Positions 17,789 to 26,488 of a DNA stretch of 64,000 nt are shown piece after piece. The notes below the pieces were generated by a model. That model saw only the letters and a program-made list of their open reading frames with translations, was not told the origin of the DNA and searched no databases. Made by a program: the position numbers and the translations under genes. Source of the DNA: Dermatophilus congolensis (GTDB lineage Bacteria > Actinomycetota > Actinomycetes > Actinomycetales > Dermatophilaceae); contig JAUNUP010000011.1 of the NCBI GenBank assembly GCA_030538115.1, positions 1 to 64,000 on the forward strand, read 5' to 3'. Positions within the stretch are counted from its first letter, which is position 1, and each line of letters starts with the position of its first letter.

Positions 17789-19459
17789 GTGGCGGTGGCG
17801 GCGACGCGTGTGTTGGCGCTGCGGATCACCGACGAGTACGTCGACTCCGTCGCTCGTGAGCGCGGCGGAGAGCTGAGCCCGCGTGCTGAGCTCGATGCCG
17901 CTCACGAAGCGCAATCGGCGGTGGCTGACGAGATCGTGATCGCGACCGGAGTGGGCAAAGCCCTGGCGCGTGACCTGGTCGGTGTGGCGTGCGCGGCTCC
18001 GGAGCGAACGTCCGTGGCCATGACCAAGATGCTGGCGGGGGAGGCCTCGTTCTACAGGGCGGCCACGTTGTGGCGAGAGTGCGTCGACCTGCCCGCGCAC
18101 GTGGCGAACGAGGTTGCCGACCGCGCGCTGGCGCCGACGCGTGACGGGGTTCCATTGTCGCAGAGACTGTTCCGCCAGCGGTTGTCGCGGCAGTTGGCGC
18201 GGCACGAGCTGCCGCGGGCGCGTCGAGCGAAGGCGCTGTCGGAGCGTGACGTGGTGGCCTGGCAGTGCGGTGACGGTACGGGCGAGATGTCGATCGTGGG
18301 TGCCTGCGAACGCACGGTCGCGGCCCAGACCCGTATCTCGGAGATCGCGCGCGGCATCCGCGCCCACGGTGACCAGCGCACTCTGGCGCAACTCCGCTCC
18401 GATGTGGCCCTTGATCTGCTGCTGTTCGGAACCCCGGTAGGTCCGGGTACGGGCGGCATCCACGACTATGTGGCGGAACGGACCCGCGAGGCCGCGGCGA
18501 TGGCTGAACCGAGCGTCGCCGAAGGCGACTTCGAGTTCGCCATCGCGCGCCGGGTGGTGGAGGCGATACCGGAGCCGCCGAAGCCCTGGTGGGATTCGTT
18601 CCCCGGAGTGTTACCGCCGGCGCGGGTCACGGTGACGGTGCCCTTGACATCGCTGCTGGGCATCGGCGACGAGCCGGCCGAAATCGAGACCGTGACGGGT
18701 GCGGAGTTCGTACCGGCCTGGCTGGCGCGCGAGATCGCGTTCGCGGCGGGATCGACCTGGCGGCGTCTGGTGACAGATCCGCACACGGGGCAGGCGCTGG
18801 GTGTTCCGTCGAAGGCGTACGCGCCTCCGCCGAAGATGAAGGCCTGGGTGCAGGCCCGCGACCACGTCTGTCGGGCCCCTGGATGCGTAACTCCGGCATC
18901 GCGGTGTGACCTGGACCATGGGGTGCCCTGGCCGAGGGGCGCGACCAGTGAGAACAACCTCTCGGGCAAAGACCGCAGGCATCACAACCACAAGACCCGA
19001 GGACTCTGGGCCTGTGACCAGCACGCAGACGGCTCCATCACCTGGACTCTGGCGACGGGGCGTACGTACACGACGCTCCCGCACTCGTACGAGACAACCG
19101 CAGGTGCGCAGGTGGCGAGCCTGCACGCACTCCTGGATGCCGGTGACCTCGACGCACTGGCCGCGCTGCATACTCTCCTCGACACCGACCACGTGGAGGT
19201 CGTAGCCGCCGAAGACCGCCGAAACGAGGCCGCATTGCAGGGGCCGAAGCCGCTCCTGGACGTGGTGGAAACGTCTGTTCGGGCGCCGGAGCCGCAGGTC
19301 AGCGTGAGTCAAGACCCACGCTTGCCGAGGGCCCGCGTGAAGCCGCCCGGACTATTCGAGTGCTTCTTCCCGATGGTGCGTCGGATAGAGGTGGATCTGC
19401 CAAACCACGCCAGGCGTCACCCGAAACCCGCCACCCCGCAGGACGAGCCTCCGTTCTGA
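17789..19459 (+). CDS. DUF222 (13E12 repeat) HNH endonuclease, lacking its N-terminus
   Basis: 556 aa from a GTG. DUF222 region up to about residue 300, then an HNH nuclease core at about 350-405: CRAPGC, DLDHGVPWPRGATSENNL and HHNHKTRG give the Cys pair and the H-N-H residues. Known relatives are abundant in mycobacteria and other actinobacteria, often near mobile or repeated loci, with unproven function. In-frame coding continues upstream beyond a TAG at 17777, so this is probably the 3' part of an interrupted gene, although the HNH domain is intact and re-initiation at the GTG is possible. Confidence 0.75.
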   Translation: MAVAATRVLALRITDEYVDSVARERGGELSPRAELDAAHEAQSAVADEIVIATGVGKALARDLVGVACAAPERTSVAMTKMLAGEASFYRAATLWRECVDLPAHVANEVADRALAPTRDGVPLSQRLFRQRLSRQLARHELPRARRAKALSERDVVAWQCGDGTGEMSIVGACERTVAAQTRISEIARGIRAHGDQRTLAQLRSDVALDLLLFGTPVGPGTGGIHDYVAERTREAAAMAEPSVAEGDFEFAIARRVVEAIPEPPKPWWDSFPGVLPPARVTVTVPLTSLLGIGDEPAEIETVTGAEFVPAWLAREIAFAAGSTWRRLVTDPHTGQALGVPSKAYAPPPKMKAWVQARDHVCRAPGCVTPASRCDLDHGVPWPRGATSENNLSGKDRRHHNHKTRGLWACDQHADGSITWTLATGRTYTTLPHSYETTAGAQVASLHALLDAGDLDALAALHTLLDTDHVEVVAAEDRRNEAALQGPKPLLDVVETSVRAPEPQVSVSQDPRLPRARVKPPGLFECFFPMVRRIEVDLPNHARRHPKPATPQDEPPF

Positions 19460-19526
19460 AATCTCAGGCCTCGCGCCCGTCCCGACGGGCGCTCGGGCGT
19501 CGGTCGAAGTACCGTCGAATTCGGCT

Positions 19527-21281
19527 GTGAGCACAGTGAATGCCGCGAGGATGCCCGAGTACACGTCAGCGAAGCGAGTCCCGATGCCTGAGCAACAGCA
19601 CGTCAGCACTGAGACGCAGTCGATCCCGACCTCCCAGATCGCGCACGAAGGCCCGACAGGAGGCGACATCCTCGTCGCAGCGATGCGGGCGGCTGGGGTC
19701 GACGTGGCGTTCGGTGTCATCAGCATCCACAACCTGCCCCTCGTCGAGGCTGTGGCGCGCGACCTGCGGTTCGTCACGGTGCGGCACGAGGCCGCGGCCA
19801 TCAACGCCGCCGACGGGTACGCCCGCGCGACCCGAGGCGTCGGCGTCGCGATCACGTCGACCGGTTCCGGCGCGGGCAACGCTGCGGGCGCGATGCTCGA
19901 GGCGCTCACCGCGCAGAGCCGCGTGCTGCACGTCACCGGCAACATCGAGTCCCAGTTTCTTGGAGAGGACCGCGGCGTCTACCACGAGGTGCCCCGCCAA
20001 TTTCAGCTACTCGGCTCCGTCTCCGACCACGCGCTTCGAGTCGAGAGCGAGCGCGAGGCAGCGGGAGTGATCGCTGAGGCGCTGAGCCTTCTCGAGACGG
20101 CCCCGCACGGGCCGGTCAGCGTCGACTGGCCCATCGACCTGCAGTACACCGCCGACCCCGGCGATCAGGAGAAGTCCACTGTCGAGACTCCTCAACCGAA
20201 GGCCCCTTCGGCGGAGAACGTGGCGGTCGCGGCTCAGGTGATGCGCGAGGCGCGGCGGCCGCTCATCTGGGTCGGTGGGGGAGCGCGGCGGGTCGGAGCC
20301 GCGATGACCGAGCTTGCCGAGGCGTGGGGAGCCGGGGTTCTCTCCGGAGCGAACGGCCGCGGCTCCGTGCCCGAAGACCACCCGCTGATCATCGGCAACT
20401 TCGCCGTGCACGAGGAGCTCGAAGCACTGCTGAAGGAGGCGGACTGCCTGCTCACAGTGGGAAGCCACCTGCGCGCGAACGAGACCAGCTCGTTCCAACT
20501 ACCCCTGCCGAAGAACCACGTGCAGATCGACCTCGACCCTGATGCGATCGGCCGAAACTTCCCGATCGCTGTCGGCATCCAGGCCGATGCGCGCCTCGCG
20601 GTGCCCGCACTCCTGGAGGCGCTGGGGCAAGAGGCAATTGCCACCGAAGACGGCTGGGCGGTCCGCGTCGGTGCGGCCGCCGACGCCGCACGCGCGGCAC
20701 ACCGTGGCGATATCGGCGCGTACTCGCAGATCTGCGACGCGATGCGCTCCCGCCTCCCGCGAGACGGCGTGGTCGTGCGCGATGTCTGCATCCCGGGCAG
20801 TTCGTGGGGCAACCGCCTGCTGGCGGTCTACGACCCGACGTCGAACATCTACGCGGCCGGGGGCGGGATCGGGCAGGGCCTGGCCCAGGCGATAGGCGCC
20901 GCCATCGGACGCGATGGCACACCGGTGCTCGCGATGATCGGCGATGGCGGCCTCTCCGTGCACTTGGGCGAGTTCGCCACGCTGGCAACCGAACAGGTGC
21001 CGGTGATCGTGACGCTCTTCAACGACGCAGGCTTCGGCGTGCTGAGAAACATGCAGACGGCCAAGGACGCACCCCATCGCGCGGTCGACCTGATGACCCC
21101 TGACTTCGCATTGCTGTGCGAAGCGTTCGGAATCCCGCACGCGAAGGTGCAGACGGCGGACGAATACGACTCCGCGCTGACGAACGCGATCGGCGCGGGC
21201 GGCCCAGCAGTGATCGAGGTAGACGTCCCGGCCCTGAAGCCCGAACCGAAGCCCTTGGTTCCCCCGGTGAACGTGCCCTGA
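19527..21281 (+). CDS. thiamine-diphosphate-dependent enzyme, acetolactate synthase-like
   Basis: 584 aa. Three-domain ThDP fold: N-terminal Pyr domain with the conserved cofactor-activating Glu in VRHEAAAINAADGYA, a middle domain (residues about 215-345), and a PP domain with GDGGLSVHLGEFATLATE followed by FNDAGFG (GDG-x~26-N, ThDP/Mg binding). Similar proteins decarboxylate or ligate 2-oxo acids; the substrate is not predictable and no ilvN-like small subunit is adjacent. The GTG at 19527 is tentative; ATGs at 19551 and 19584 are alternatives because the first 40 residues look unconserved. Confidence 0.8.
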   Translation: MSTVNAARMPEYTSAKRVPMPEQQHVSTETQSIPTSQIAHEGPTGGDILVAAMRAAGVDVAFGVISIHNLPLVEAVARDLRFVTVRHEAAAINAADGYARATRGVGVAITSTGSGAGNAAGAMLEALTAQSRVLHVTGNIESQFLGEDRGVYHEVPRQFQLLGSVSDHALRVESEREAAGVIAEALSLLETAPHGPVSVDWPIDLQYTADPGDQEKSTVETPQPKAPSAENVAVAAQVMREARRPLIWVGGGARRVGAAMTELAEAWGAGVLSGANGRGSVPEDHPLIIGNFAVHEELEALLKEADCLLTVGSHLRANETSSFQLPLPKNHVQIDLDPDAIGRNFPIAVGIQADARLAVPALLEALGQEAIATEDGWAVRVGAAADAARAAHRGDIGAYSQICDAMRSRLPRDGVVVRDVCIPGSSWGNRLLAVYDPTSNIYAAGGGIGQGLAQAIGAAIGRDGTPVLAMIGDGGLSVHLGEFATLATEQVPVIVTLFNDAGFGVLRNMQTAKDAPHRAVDLMTPDFALLCEAFGIPHAKVQTADEYDSALTNAIGAGGPAVIEVDVPALKPEPKPLVPPVNVP

Positions 21282-21291
21282 GGAGCACGAA

Positions 21292-21753
21292 TCAGTCGTA
21301 GTGGTTGAACACGGCGTCGCCGACGGATTCCGTGCTGAAGTACTTGAGGGTCTCCGCTTCCCAGGAAGTGACGCACTCGAAATGGTGAGGGCGAAGCGGT
21401 TCGCCAAGCTGCTCTGGCGTGGCCACGCTGAGCCCGAACTGCGTGAAGCTCTCAGGATGAGGTACGTCGAGGAACGGCCCGAAGGCGCTGTGAGGTTCGG
21501 GTGGCACAGCAGCGGCGACGAGCCTGGCCTCGCTGTCGAACAGGATCCACATCGGGGTCTTGTCATATCCGGCCTCGACGTGGACCCAGTTGTAATTGCG
21601 CATCCAGCCGTCCTCTTCGCCGGTGAGAACGACCCGCCCCCGGCACTGACGAAGCATGTGATGCACCCCGGTGAGCCAGACCTTTGTGAGCTCCTCGTCA
21701 TCGAAGCGACCTTCCATGACCACCCCGGGCCGCAACGCAATCGGCTCGACCAT
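21292..21753 (-). CDS. conserved hypothetical protein
   Basis: 153 aa from MVEPIALRPG. Soluble, with many aromatic residues (MRNYNWVHVEAGY, HHFECVTSWEAETLKYF). No signal peptide, membrane segment or catalytic motif is visible and I do not recognise a family. The start at 21753 lies just beyond the tRNA-Pro terminator hairpin; an in-frame start at 21795 is possible. Convergent with the ThDP enzyme, 10 bp apart. Confidence 0.6.
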   Translation of the reverse strand: MVEPIALRPGVVMEGRFDDEELTKVWLTGVHHMLRQCRGRVVLTGEEDGWMRNYNWVHVEAGYDKTPMWILFDSEARLVAAAVPPEPHSAFGPFLDVPHPESFTQFGLSVATPEQLGEPLRPHHFECVTSWEAETLKYFSTESVGDAVFNHYD

Positions 21754-21796
21754 GCCCCCATTCTGCCCTTGCCGACGGCCACGGCTCCCGCGCATG

Positions 21797-21831
21797 GAAA
21801 GAGGCCCTCCGCCTGTTCGGCGGTGGGCCTC
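21797..21831 (-). terminator. intrinsic terminator of tRNA-Pro
   Basis: On the minus strand GAGGCCC-A-CCGCC, loop GAACA, GGCGG-A-GGGCCTC, followed by TTTCC. It lies 17 nt past the tRNA 3' end. Confidence 0.75.
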
Positions 21832-21847
21832 AGAAATGCTCGAATGT

Positions 21848-21924
<77 letters not shown>

Positions 21925-22038
21925 TGGCTGTTGAAACGCTGGGAAGCGAGCCTCCCAGCGAGGACTTACATTAGCCGACCCGAGGCCCGATCTCCCAATC
22001 GGCCCACCTTGCTGGCCCGCCTGAGGGCCCAGAGCGCG

Positions 22039-22992
22039 TCAGGCGCGGTAGCTGCGGGGGACCAGGGTGATGAGGCTCGCCTCCGGGCGGGCCGCCACGC
22101 GCACCGGCACCCAGGGAGAGGTGCCCAGGCCCGCACAGACGTGCAGCCACGCCGCGTCCGCCGGGGCCTGGTCGGAGGGGGTGTCGCCGGCGCCCGGCCA
22201 CCAGCGCGAGACACCCTTCACGCGGCCCGTGTCGAGGTCGCAGTTCGTCAGGATCGCCCCGTAGCCCGGTATTGCGAGTTGCCCGCCGTGGGTGTGGCCG
22301 GCGAAGATCATGTCTGCGCCGTCGAGGGCCATCGAGTCGAGCACCCGCTGGTACGGCGCGTGCGTCACCCCGAGGCGCAGGTCGGGCTCGGGCAGCCCAG
22401 GGGCCTCGCCGGGGATCTCGTCGAACGTGTCGTACTTCAGGTGCGGGTCATCCACGCCGACCAGCGCGACCTCTAGATCCTTCACCCGCACCCGGCCACG
22501 CGCGTTCGACAGGTCACGCCAGCCCAGCTCGCCCAAGCCCATCACCAGTTCATCGGTGGGCAGACGCGGTGAGACGATCTTCGGCTCCGCCTTGAGCAGG
22601 TACTTCACGGGGTTCTTCGGGTGCGGAGCGAAGTAGTCGTTCGAGCCCAGCACGAACGCCCCCGGCAGCTTGAGCAGCGGCCCGAGCGCGTCGAGCACCT
22701 TCGGGATCGCGTCGGCATGCGCGATGTGGTCGCCAGTGTCGATCACCAGATCCGGCTCCAACTCCGCCAGCGCACGCACCCACCGCTGCTTGCGTCGCTG
22801 GTTCGGCATCATGTGGATGTCGGAGAAGTGCAGCACCTTCACGGGCGCGGCCCCGTCGGGCAGCACGGGCACCGAGTAGCGGCGCAGCGCAAAGTTGTTG
22901 CGCTCGATCAGAGAGCCGTATGCGAACGTGGCGGCACCCGCGGCTGCAACGGTGGCCGCCACCGCGACCGGGCCTGGCGTCGAAGTCTTCAT
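22039..22992 (-). CDS. metallophosphoesterase, membrane-anchored
   Basis: 317 aa; homologous by position and motif to M. tuberculosis Rv3683. All calcineurin-like metal motifs are present: SDIHM, DTGDH, GSND (Asn-Asp variant of GNHD), THAPYQ and GHTHGGQ. A hydrophobic N-terminal helix (residues about 8-27) should anchor it with the catalytic domain outside, as in YkuE-type enzymes acting on lipids such as UDP-diacylglucosamine; substrate here is unknown. The His of GNHD is replaced by Ser-Asn, which may alter activity. Downstream neighbour of the bifunctional PBP. Confidence 0.87.
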   Translation of the reverse strand: MKTSTPGPVAVAATVAAAGAATFAYGSLIERNNFALRRYSVPVLPDGAAPVKVLHFSDIHMMPNQRRKQRWVRALAELEPDLVIDTGDHIAHADAIPKVLDALGPLLKLPGAFVLGSNDYFAPHPKNPVKYLLKAEPKIVSPRLPTDELVMGLGELGWRDLSNARGRVRVKDLEVALVGVDDPHLKYDTFDEIPGEAPGLPEPDLRLGVTHAPYQRVLDSMALDGADMIFAGHTHGGQLAIPGYGAILTNCDLDTGRVKGVSRWWPGAGDTPSDQAPADAAWLHVCAGLGTSPWVPVRVAARPEASLITLVPRSYRA

Positions 22993-23041
22993 CGTCCCCC
23001 ATCCTGACAGACCGCCCGATCACAGGCAGCGCGCACAAGTC

Positions 23042-25348
23042 TCAGTTGGCGGGGCCGCCCGACAATGACACCCGCACCTCGGTCCCCTTCGGCACGGACG
23101 TGCCCGCAGCGGGATCGGTCTCGGCGACCCGACCGAAGTCGACGCTGTCGCTCGGCACCTTCTCTTGCTCGACCGTCACCGTGAAGCCGTCGTCCTCAAG
23201 CCGGCGCTTCGCCGAGTTCTCGCTGCGCCCAGTGACATCGGGCACCTTGACCGTCTCGGCGGAGGGCGCCTTCGTGAGCGCGAACCGCTCGTACGGCATG
23301 CCCGCCGAGGCGACGTTCATCACCTTCTGCCAGATGGGCCCGGCGATGGTCGATCCGTAGACGCCCGGCATGGGCGACTGCCGGTTCGGGCGCCCCACCC
23401 AGGCCGCAGCGGAAAGCTGCGGCGTGTACCCCGCGAACCACGTGTGCACGCTGCCGTCGGCGGTGCCGGTCTTGCCCGCGGACTGCCGGCCACCCGCCAA
23501 CGTCAGTGCCGCGCCTGTGCCGCCCTTGTTCATCACCGTCTCGAGGATCTTCGTGGCCTCGAACGCGACCTTCGGATCCACGGCCTGGGTGCAGCCGCCC
23601 GACTTCATCGGGTAGTCCTTGCCGTCGAAATCGGTCACCTTCAACACCGGCACCGGCTCGCAGTACTTTCCACCCGCGGCCAGAGTCGCGTACGACGCCG
23701 CCAGCGTGAGCGGCGATGCGTTGTCGGCGCCGAGGATGACGGTGATCGCGTGGGTCTGACCGTACGGCTGCCCCCAGCCGGTGTGCAGCCCCATGCGCTT
23801 CATCAACTCCTGCTGACCACACAGGCCGATCCGCGCGGTCAGCTCGACGAACGCCGTGTTCACCGACTTGGCCGTCATCTGCTGCAGCGAGATCGGGCCC
23901 GACGACTTCGACTCGGAGTTACGCACGCCGAAGGCAGCGCCCTGGAACCCGCACTGGTTGCCGCCCAACTGGCCCACCGAGTACTTCGTGCCCGCGGGGC
24001 GGGCGTAGATCATCGTGTTCGGGTTCATGCCGGCCTCGAGCGCGGCGACCACACCGTAGATCTTGACGGTGGAGCCGATCTGGAACCCGCCCGAAGCGCC
24101 GTACTTACCGTCGACGCTCCAGTTGACGGTCGTCTCGACTCCGGCCTCGCCCGACCCCTGGCCGTACTCGGTGTTCTGCGCCATCGCGAGCACCTTGCCG
24201 GTGCCTGGCTCGACCACCGCGACCGCGGCGCCGCGGTTCTTGCTCTGCGACACCGGTGCCGCGTCTTTGACGATCTTGCGGGCACTGGCGGCGAGCTTCG
24301 GCTGGTACGTGGTCTCGATCTTCAGGCCGCCGCGGTACAGCAGCTTCTGCCGGTCTTCGCGGGTCGCGCCGAGCGACTCCTGGTCGAGCAGCCAGTTCGA
24401 CACGTAGTCACAGAAGTACGGGTCGACGGAGGAGGGGCACGACGCCTTCGGAAAAGTCGCCTTGAGGCCGAGTGGCGCCTTGAGCGCCTCGTTACGGCGC
24501 TTGGTGGAGATGTGCCCGGTCGCGTACATGCGCTGCAGTACCGCGTTGCGTCGCTCGAGCGTGGCCTCGGGGCGCTCGAACGGGTTGGTGTAGCTGGGTC
24601 GCTGCGCCATGCCCGCGATCATCGCTGCCTGCGGCAGGTTCAACTTCGACGCGGGGATGCCGAAGTACCGCTGCGACGCGGCCTCCACGCCGTACGCGCC
24701 GGCCCCGTAGTAGACGAGGTTGAGGTAACCCTCGAGAATCTGGTCTTTGTTCAGGTTCTCTTCGAGGGCGATGGCGTACTTCATCTCCTGCAACTTGCGG
24801 ACGATGCCCGCCACGCCGCCCCGCTCCGTCGCCGCCTCGGCGCCCTCCTTGTTCTCCGACTTGAGGGCCGTGTAGACGAGGGTCTGTCGAATGTACTGCT
24901 GCGTGATCGTCGAGGCGCCCTGGGTGTCGCCGCGCACCGTCGCCACGAGAGCGCGAGCGATACCGCGAGGGTCGATACCGGCGTGTTCGTAGAAGCGGTC
25001 GTCTTCGATGGCGATCTGCGCCTCGACCATGACCGGCGCGATCTCTTTGAGGGGAACGACCTTTCGGTTCTCCTCGTAGAGGGTCGCGAGCAGTGAACCG
25101 TCGGCGGCCAGGATCCGGGTCTGCTGCGACATCGGTGAAGCCGTGAACTCGGCCGGCATCGCATCGAACGATTCGACCATCGACTTCACGCCCAGCCCAG
25201 CGGCGCCGACAACCGGCATGAAGATGCCTGCCCCGAGAAGTCCCATCACCGTCGAACCGGCTACGACTCCTCCGAGCAGGCCGAATGCCTGCCCCAGCCC
25301 GTCGCGGCTCTCTGAGCCTGCCTCGGGGGCGCGGGGATCCTTCGTCAT
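23042..25348 (-). CDS. ponA2: bifunctional class A penicillin-binding protein with PASTA domain
   Basis: 768 aa; polymerises and cross-links peptidoglycan. Order: cytoplasmic tail, membrane helix at about 25-50, GT51 glycosyltransferase (catalytic EDDRFYEHAGID, GASTITQQ, YYGAGAYG), transpeptidase with STVK (Ser426), SVN and KTG (AGKTGTADGS), then one C-terminal PASTA domain (VKVPDVTGRS...). The PonA2-type architecture and the neighbouring metallophosphoesterase and whiB4 match the mycobacterial Rv3681c-Rv3683 region. The ATG at 25348 is chosen because the upstream in-frame extension looks non-coding. Confidence 0.93.
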   Translation of the reverse strand: MTKDPRAPEAGSESRDGLGQAFGLLGGVVAGSTVMGLLGAGIFMPVVGAAGLGVKSMVESFDAMPAEFTASPMSQQTRILAADGSLLATLYEENRKVVPLKEIAPVMVEAQIAIEDDRFYEHAGIDPRGIARALVATVRGDTQGASTITQQYIRQTLVYTALKSENKEGAEAATERGGVAGIVRKLQEMKYAIALEENLNKDQILEGYLNLVYYGAGAYGVEAASQRYFGIPASKLNLPQAAMIAGMAQRPSYTNPFERPEATLERRNAVLQRMYATGHISTKRRNEALKAPLGLKATFPKASCPSSVDPYFCDYVSNWLLDQESLGATREDRQKLLYRGGLKIETTYQPKLAASARKIVKDAAPVSQSKNRGAAVAVVEPGTGKVLAMAQNTEYGQGSGEAGVETTVNWSVDGKYGASGGFQIGSTVKIYGVVAALEAGMNPNTMIYARPAGTKYSVGQLGGNQCGFQGAAFGVRNSESKSSGPISLQQMTAKSVNTAFVELTARIGLCGQQELMKRMGLHTGWGQPYGQTHAITVILGADNASPLTLAASYATLAAGGKYCEPVPVLKVTDFDGKDYPMKSGGCTQAVDPKVAFEATKILETVMNKGGTGAALTLAGGRQSAGKTGTADGSVHTWFAGYTPQLSAAAWVGRPNRQSPMPGVYGSTIAGPIWQKVMNVASAGMPYERFALTKAPSAETVKVPDVTGRSENSAKRRLEDDGFTVTVEQEKVPSDSVDFGRVAETDPAAGTSVPKGTEVRVSLSGGPAN

Positions 25349-25950
25349 GCACTCCACATTACGGCGTGCCCGGGGTAGATCGATCGACCTCCCCCGCTGG
25401 TGACGGCAGGTGTTGCGGACATGTGACCATAGGCGACTGACCAGGACGAGCGCCCTGCTCACGGCAGTTGCGCGGAGGAGGGGCCTCCAACCCGACGGGC
25501 GCTATGCGCGCCTTGCGCTGCATGTGACAAATGCACTATTAGGGACATCAATGCCCCAAGGGGTATTAGTCAGTGTATTCCTGAGAGAGGAAGGCGGTCT
25601 GCGTAGTTCTCCGGAGGGCTTGATTTCGCCCCCCGTCGAAAGGGAGAGTGTCGGCGAGACGTGACGCGGATCACTCCAAAGAATGGAGCCGTTCTTAAAA
25701 ACAGCTCACCATTCGGATGGATGGCGTGTACTGAGCCACAAGCCCTCTCCGGCTATTGCCAGCCCGGTAGGGGGCGGTTCTAAGATCACAGCCAAGAACG
25801 ATTTTCACGTCGCCGACATCGTCGTCGCGAACCAACGCCTCGCAACTCGTCGCACACCCATCGCTTCGCCCGGTGGGTCACGGAGTCCGGGCCCGGTGCC
25901 GCAGATGTCGGAGTGTTCTGAGTCGTCGGTATCGAGCGAAAGGTTCACAC
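25349..25950. other. 600-bp divergent gap between ponA2 and whiB4
   Basis: No convincing gene. It holds a relatively AT-rich patch at 25525-25580 likely to carry promoters, a GTGA-N6-TCAC box at 25660-25675, and a long putative whiB4 leader. I could not match the leader to a known riboswitch. Confidence 0.5.
25660..25675. promoter_or_regulatory. candidate Crp box upstream of whiB4
   Basis: CGTGA-CGCGGA-TCACT has both GTGA/TCAC cores at the N6 spacing used by Crp. It lies about 275 bp before the whiB4 ATG. Mycobacterial Crp is known to control whiB1; control of whiB4 here is inference. Confidence 0.45.
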
Positions 25951-26271
25951 ATGGCGGTCATCGGCAAGTTCGACGCATCGACGGTCGACCCTGCGGAGCA
26001 CTGGACCGGTAGGGCCTGGTGCAGGACCATGGAGCCTGACGCCCTGTTCGTCGAGGGTAAGGCGCAGCAGCGGGCCAAGCGGATCTGCCGTAATTGCGAC
26101 GTCGTTGTCGACTGTCTGGCCGAGGCGCTCGACGAGCGCATCGAGTTCGGCGTATGGGGTGGGATGACCGAGCGTGAGCGCCGCAAGATGCTGCGCCACC
26201 ACCCGCAGATCACCTCGTGGAGGCGCGTGTTCGCTGAGCGCAGCCGCCTTCCTGAAGCAGCGGGCGAGTAG
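25951..26271 (+). CDS. whiB4: WhiB-family iron-sulfur transcriptional regulator
   Basis: 106 aa. The four cluster ligands are Cys24, Cys46, Cys49 and Cys55 (C-x21-C-x2-C-x5-C), followed by the GVWGGMT turn and a basic tail (ERERRKMLRHH) for DNA or sigma-factor contact. WhiB proteins carry an O2/NO-sensitive 4Fe-4S cluster; WhiB4 is tied to redox control in mycobacteria. The symbol rests on synteny: divergent from the ponA2-type PBP and convergent with the two ArsA-like ATPases, as in Rv3679-Rv3682. ATG with GAAAGG 8 nt upstream and a leader of several hundred bases. Confidence 0.85.
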   Translation: MAVIGKFDASTVDPAEHWTGRAWCRTMEPDALFVEGKAQQRAKRICRNCDVVVDCLAEALDERIEFGVWGGMTERERRKMLRHHPQITSWRRVFAERSRLPEAAGE

Positions 26272-26279
26272 TCCCGCCG

Positions 26280-26299
26280 GCCCGGCACTTCTGCCGGGC
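26280..26299 (+). terminator. hairpin after whiB4
   Basis: GCCCGGCA (26280-26287), loop CTTC, TGCCGGGC (26292-26299), then TATCGGGATTTT. First of two tandem hairpins. Confidence 0.6.
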
Positions 26300-26374
26300 T
26301 ATCGGGATTTTCGGCGGGACCATCGCGTTGTCCCCTGGGGAGTCTCAGTGCGGCCTGACGTCACTCGCCTAAGT

Positions 26375-26407
26375 GCCACTCCGATTAGTCGGGGTGGCTA
26401 TTGTTTT
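26375..26407 (+). terminator. second intrinsic terminator after whiB4
   Basis: GCCACTCCGA (26375-26384) pairs with TCGGGGTGGC (26389-26398, one G-T pair), then TATTGTTTT. It ends plus-strand transcription before the convergent ATPase operon. Confidence 0.7.
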
Positions 26408-26488
26408 CGTTGCCATTCGACGTGAACTTCAGATCACTTCATATAGGCCCGCCTTTACGGGCAAATGGTGCACGGTCGTTCGTCTTTG

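Noticed and set aside
25577..25600. TPP-riboswitch-like CTGAGAG in the whiB4 leader
   Set aside because: The second conserved TPP segment and pairing P1/P2 are absent, and whiB4 is not a thiamine gene.
25410..25664. 84-codon open frame between ponA2 and whiB4
   Set aside because: No ribosome site, no protein-like pattern, and it spans the likely promoter region.
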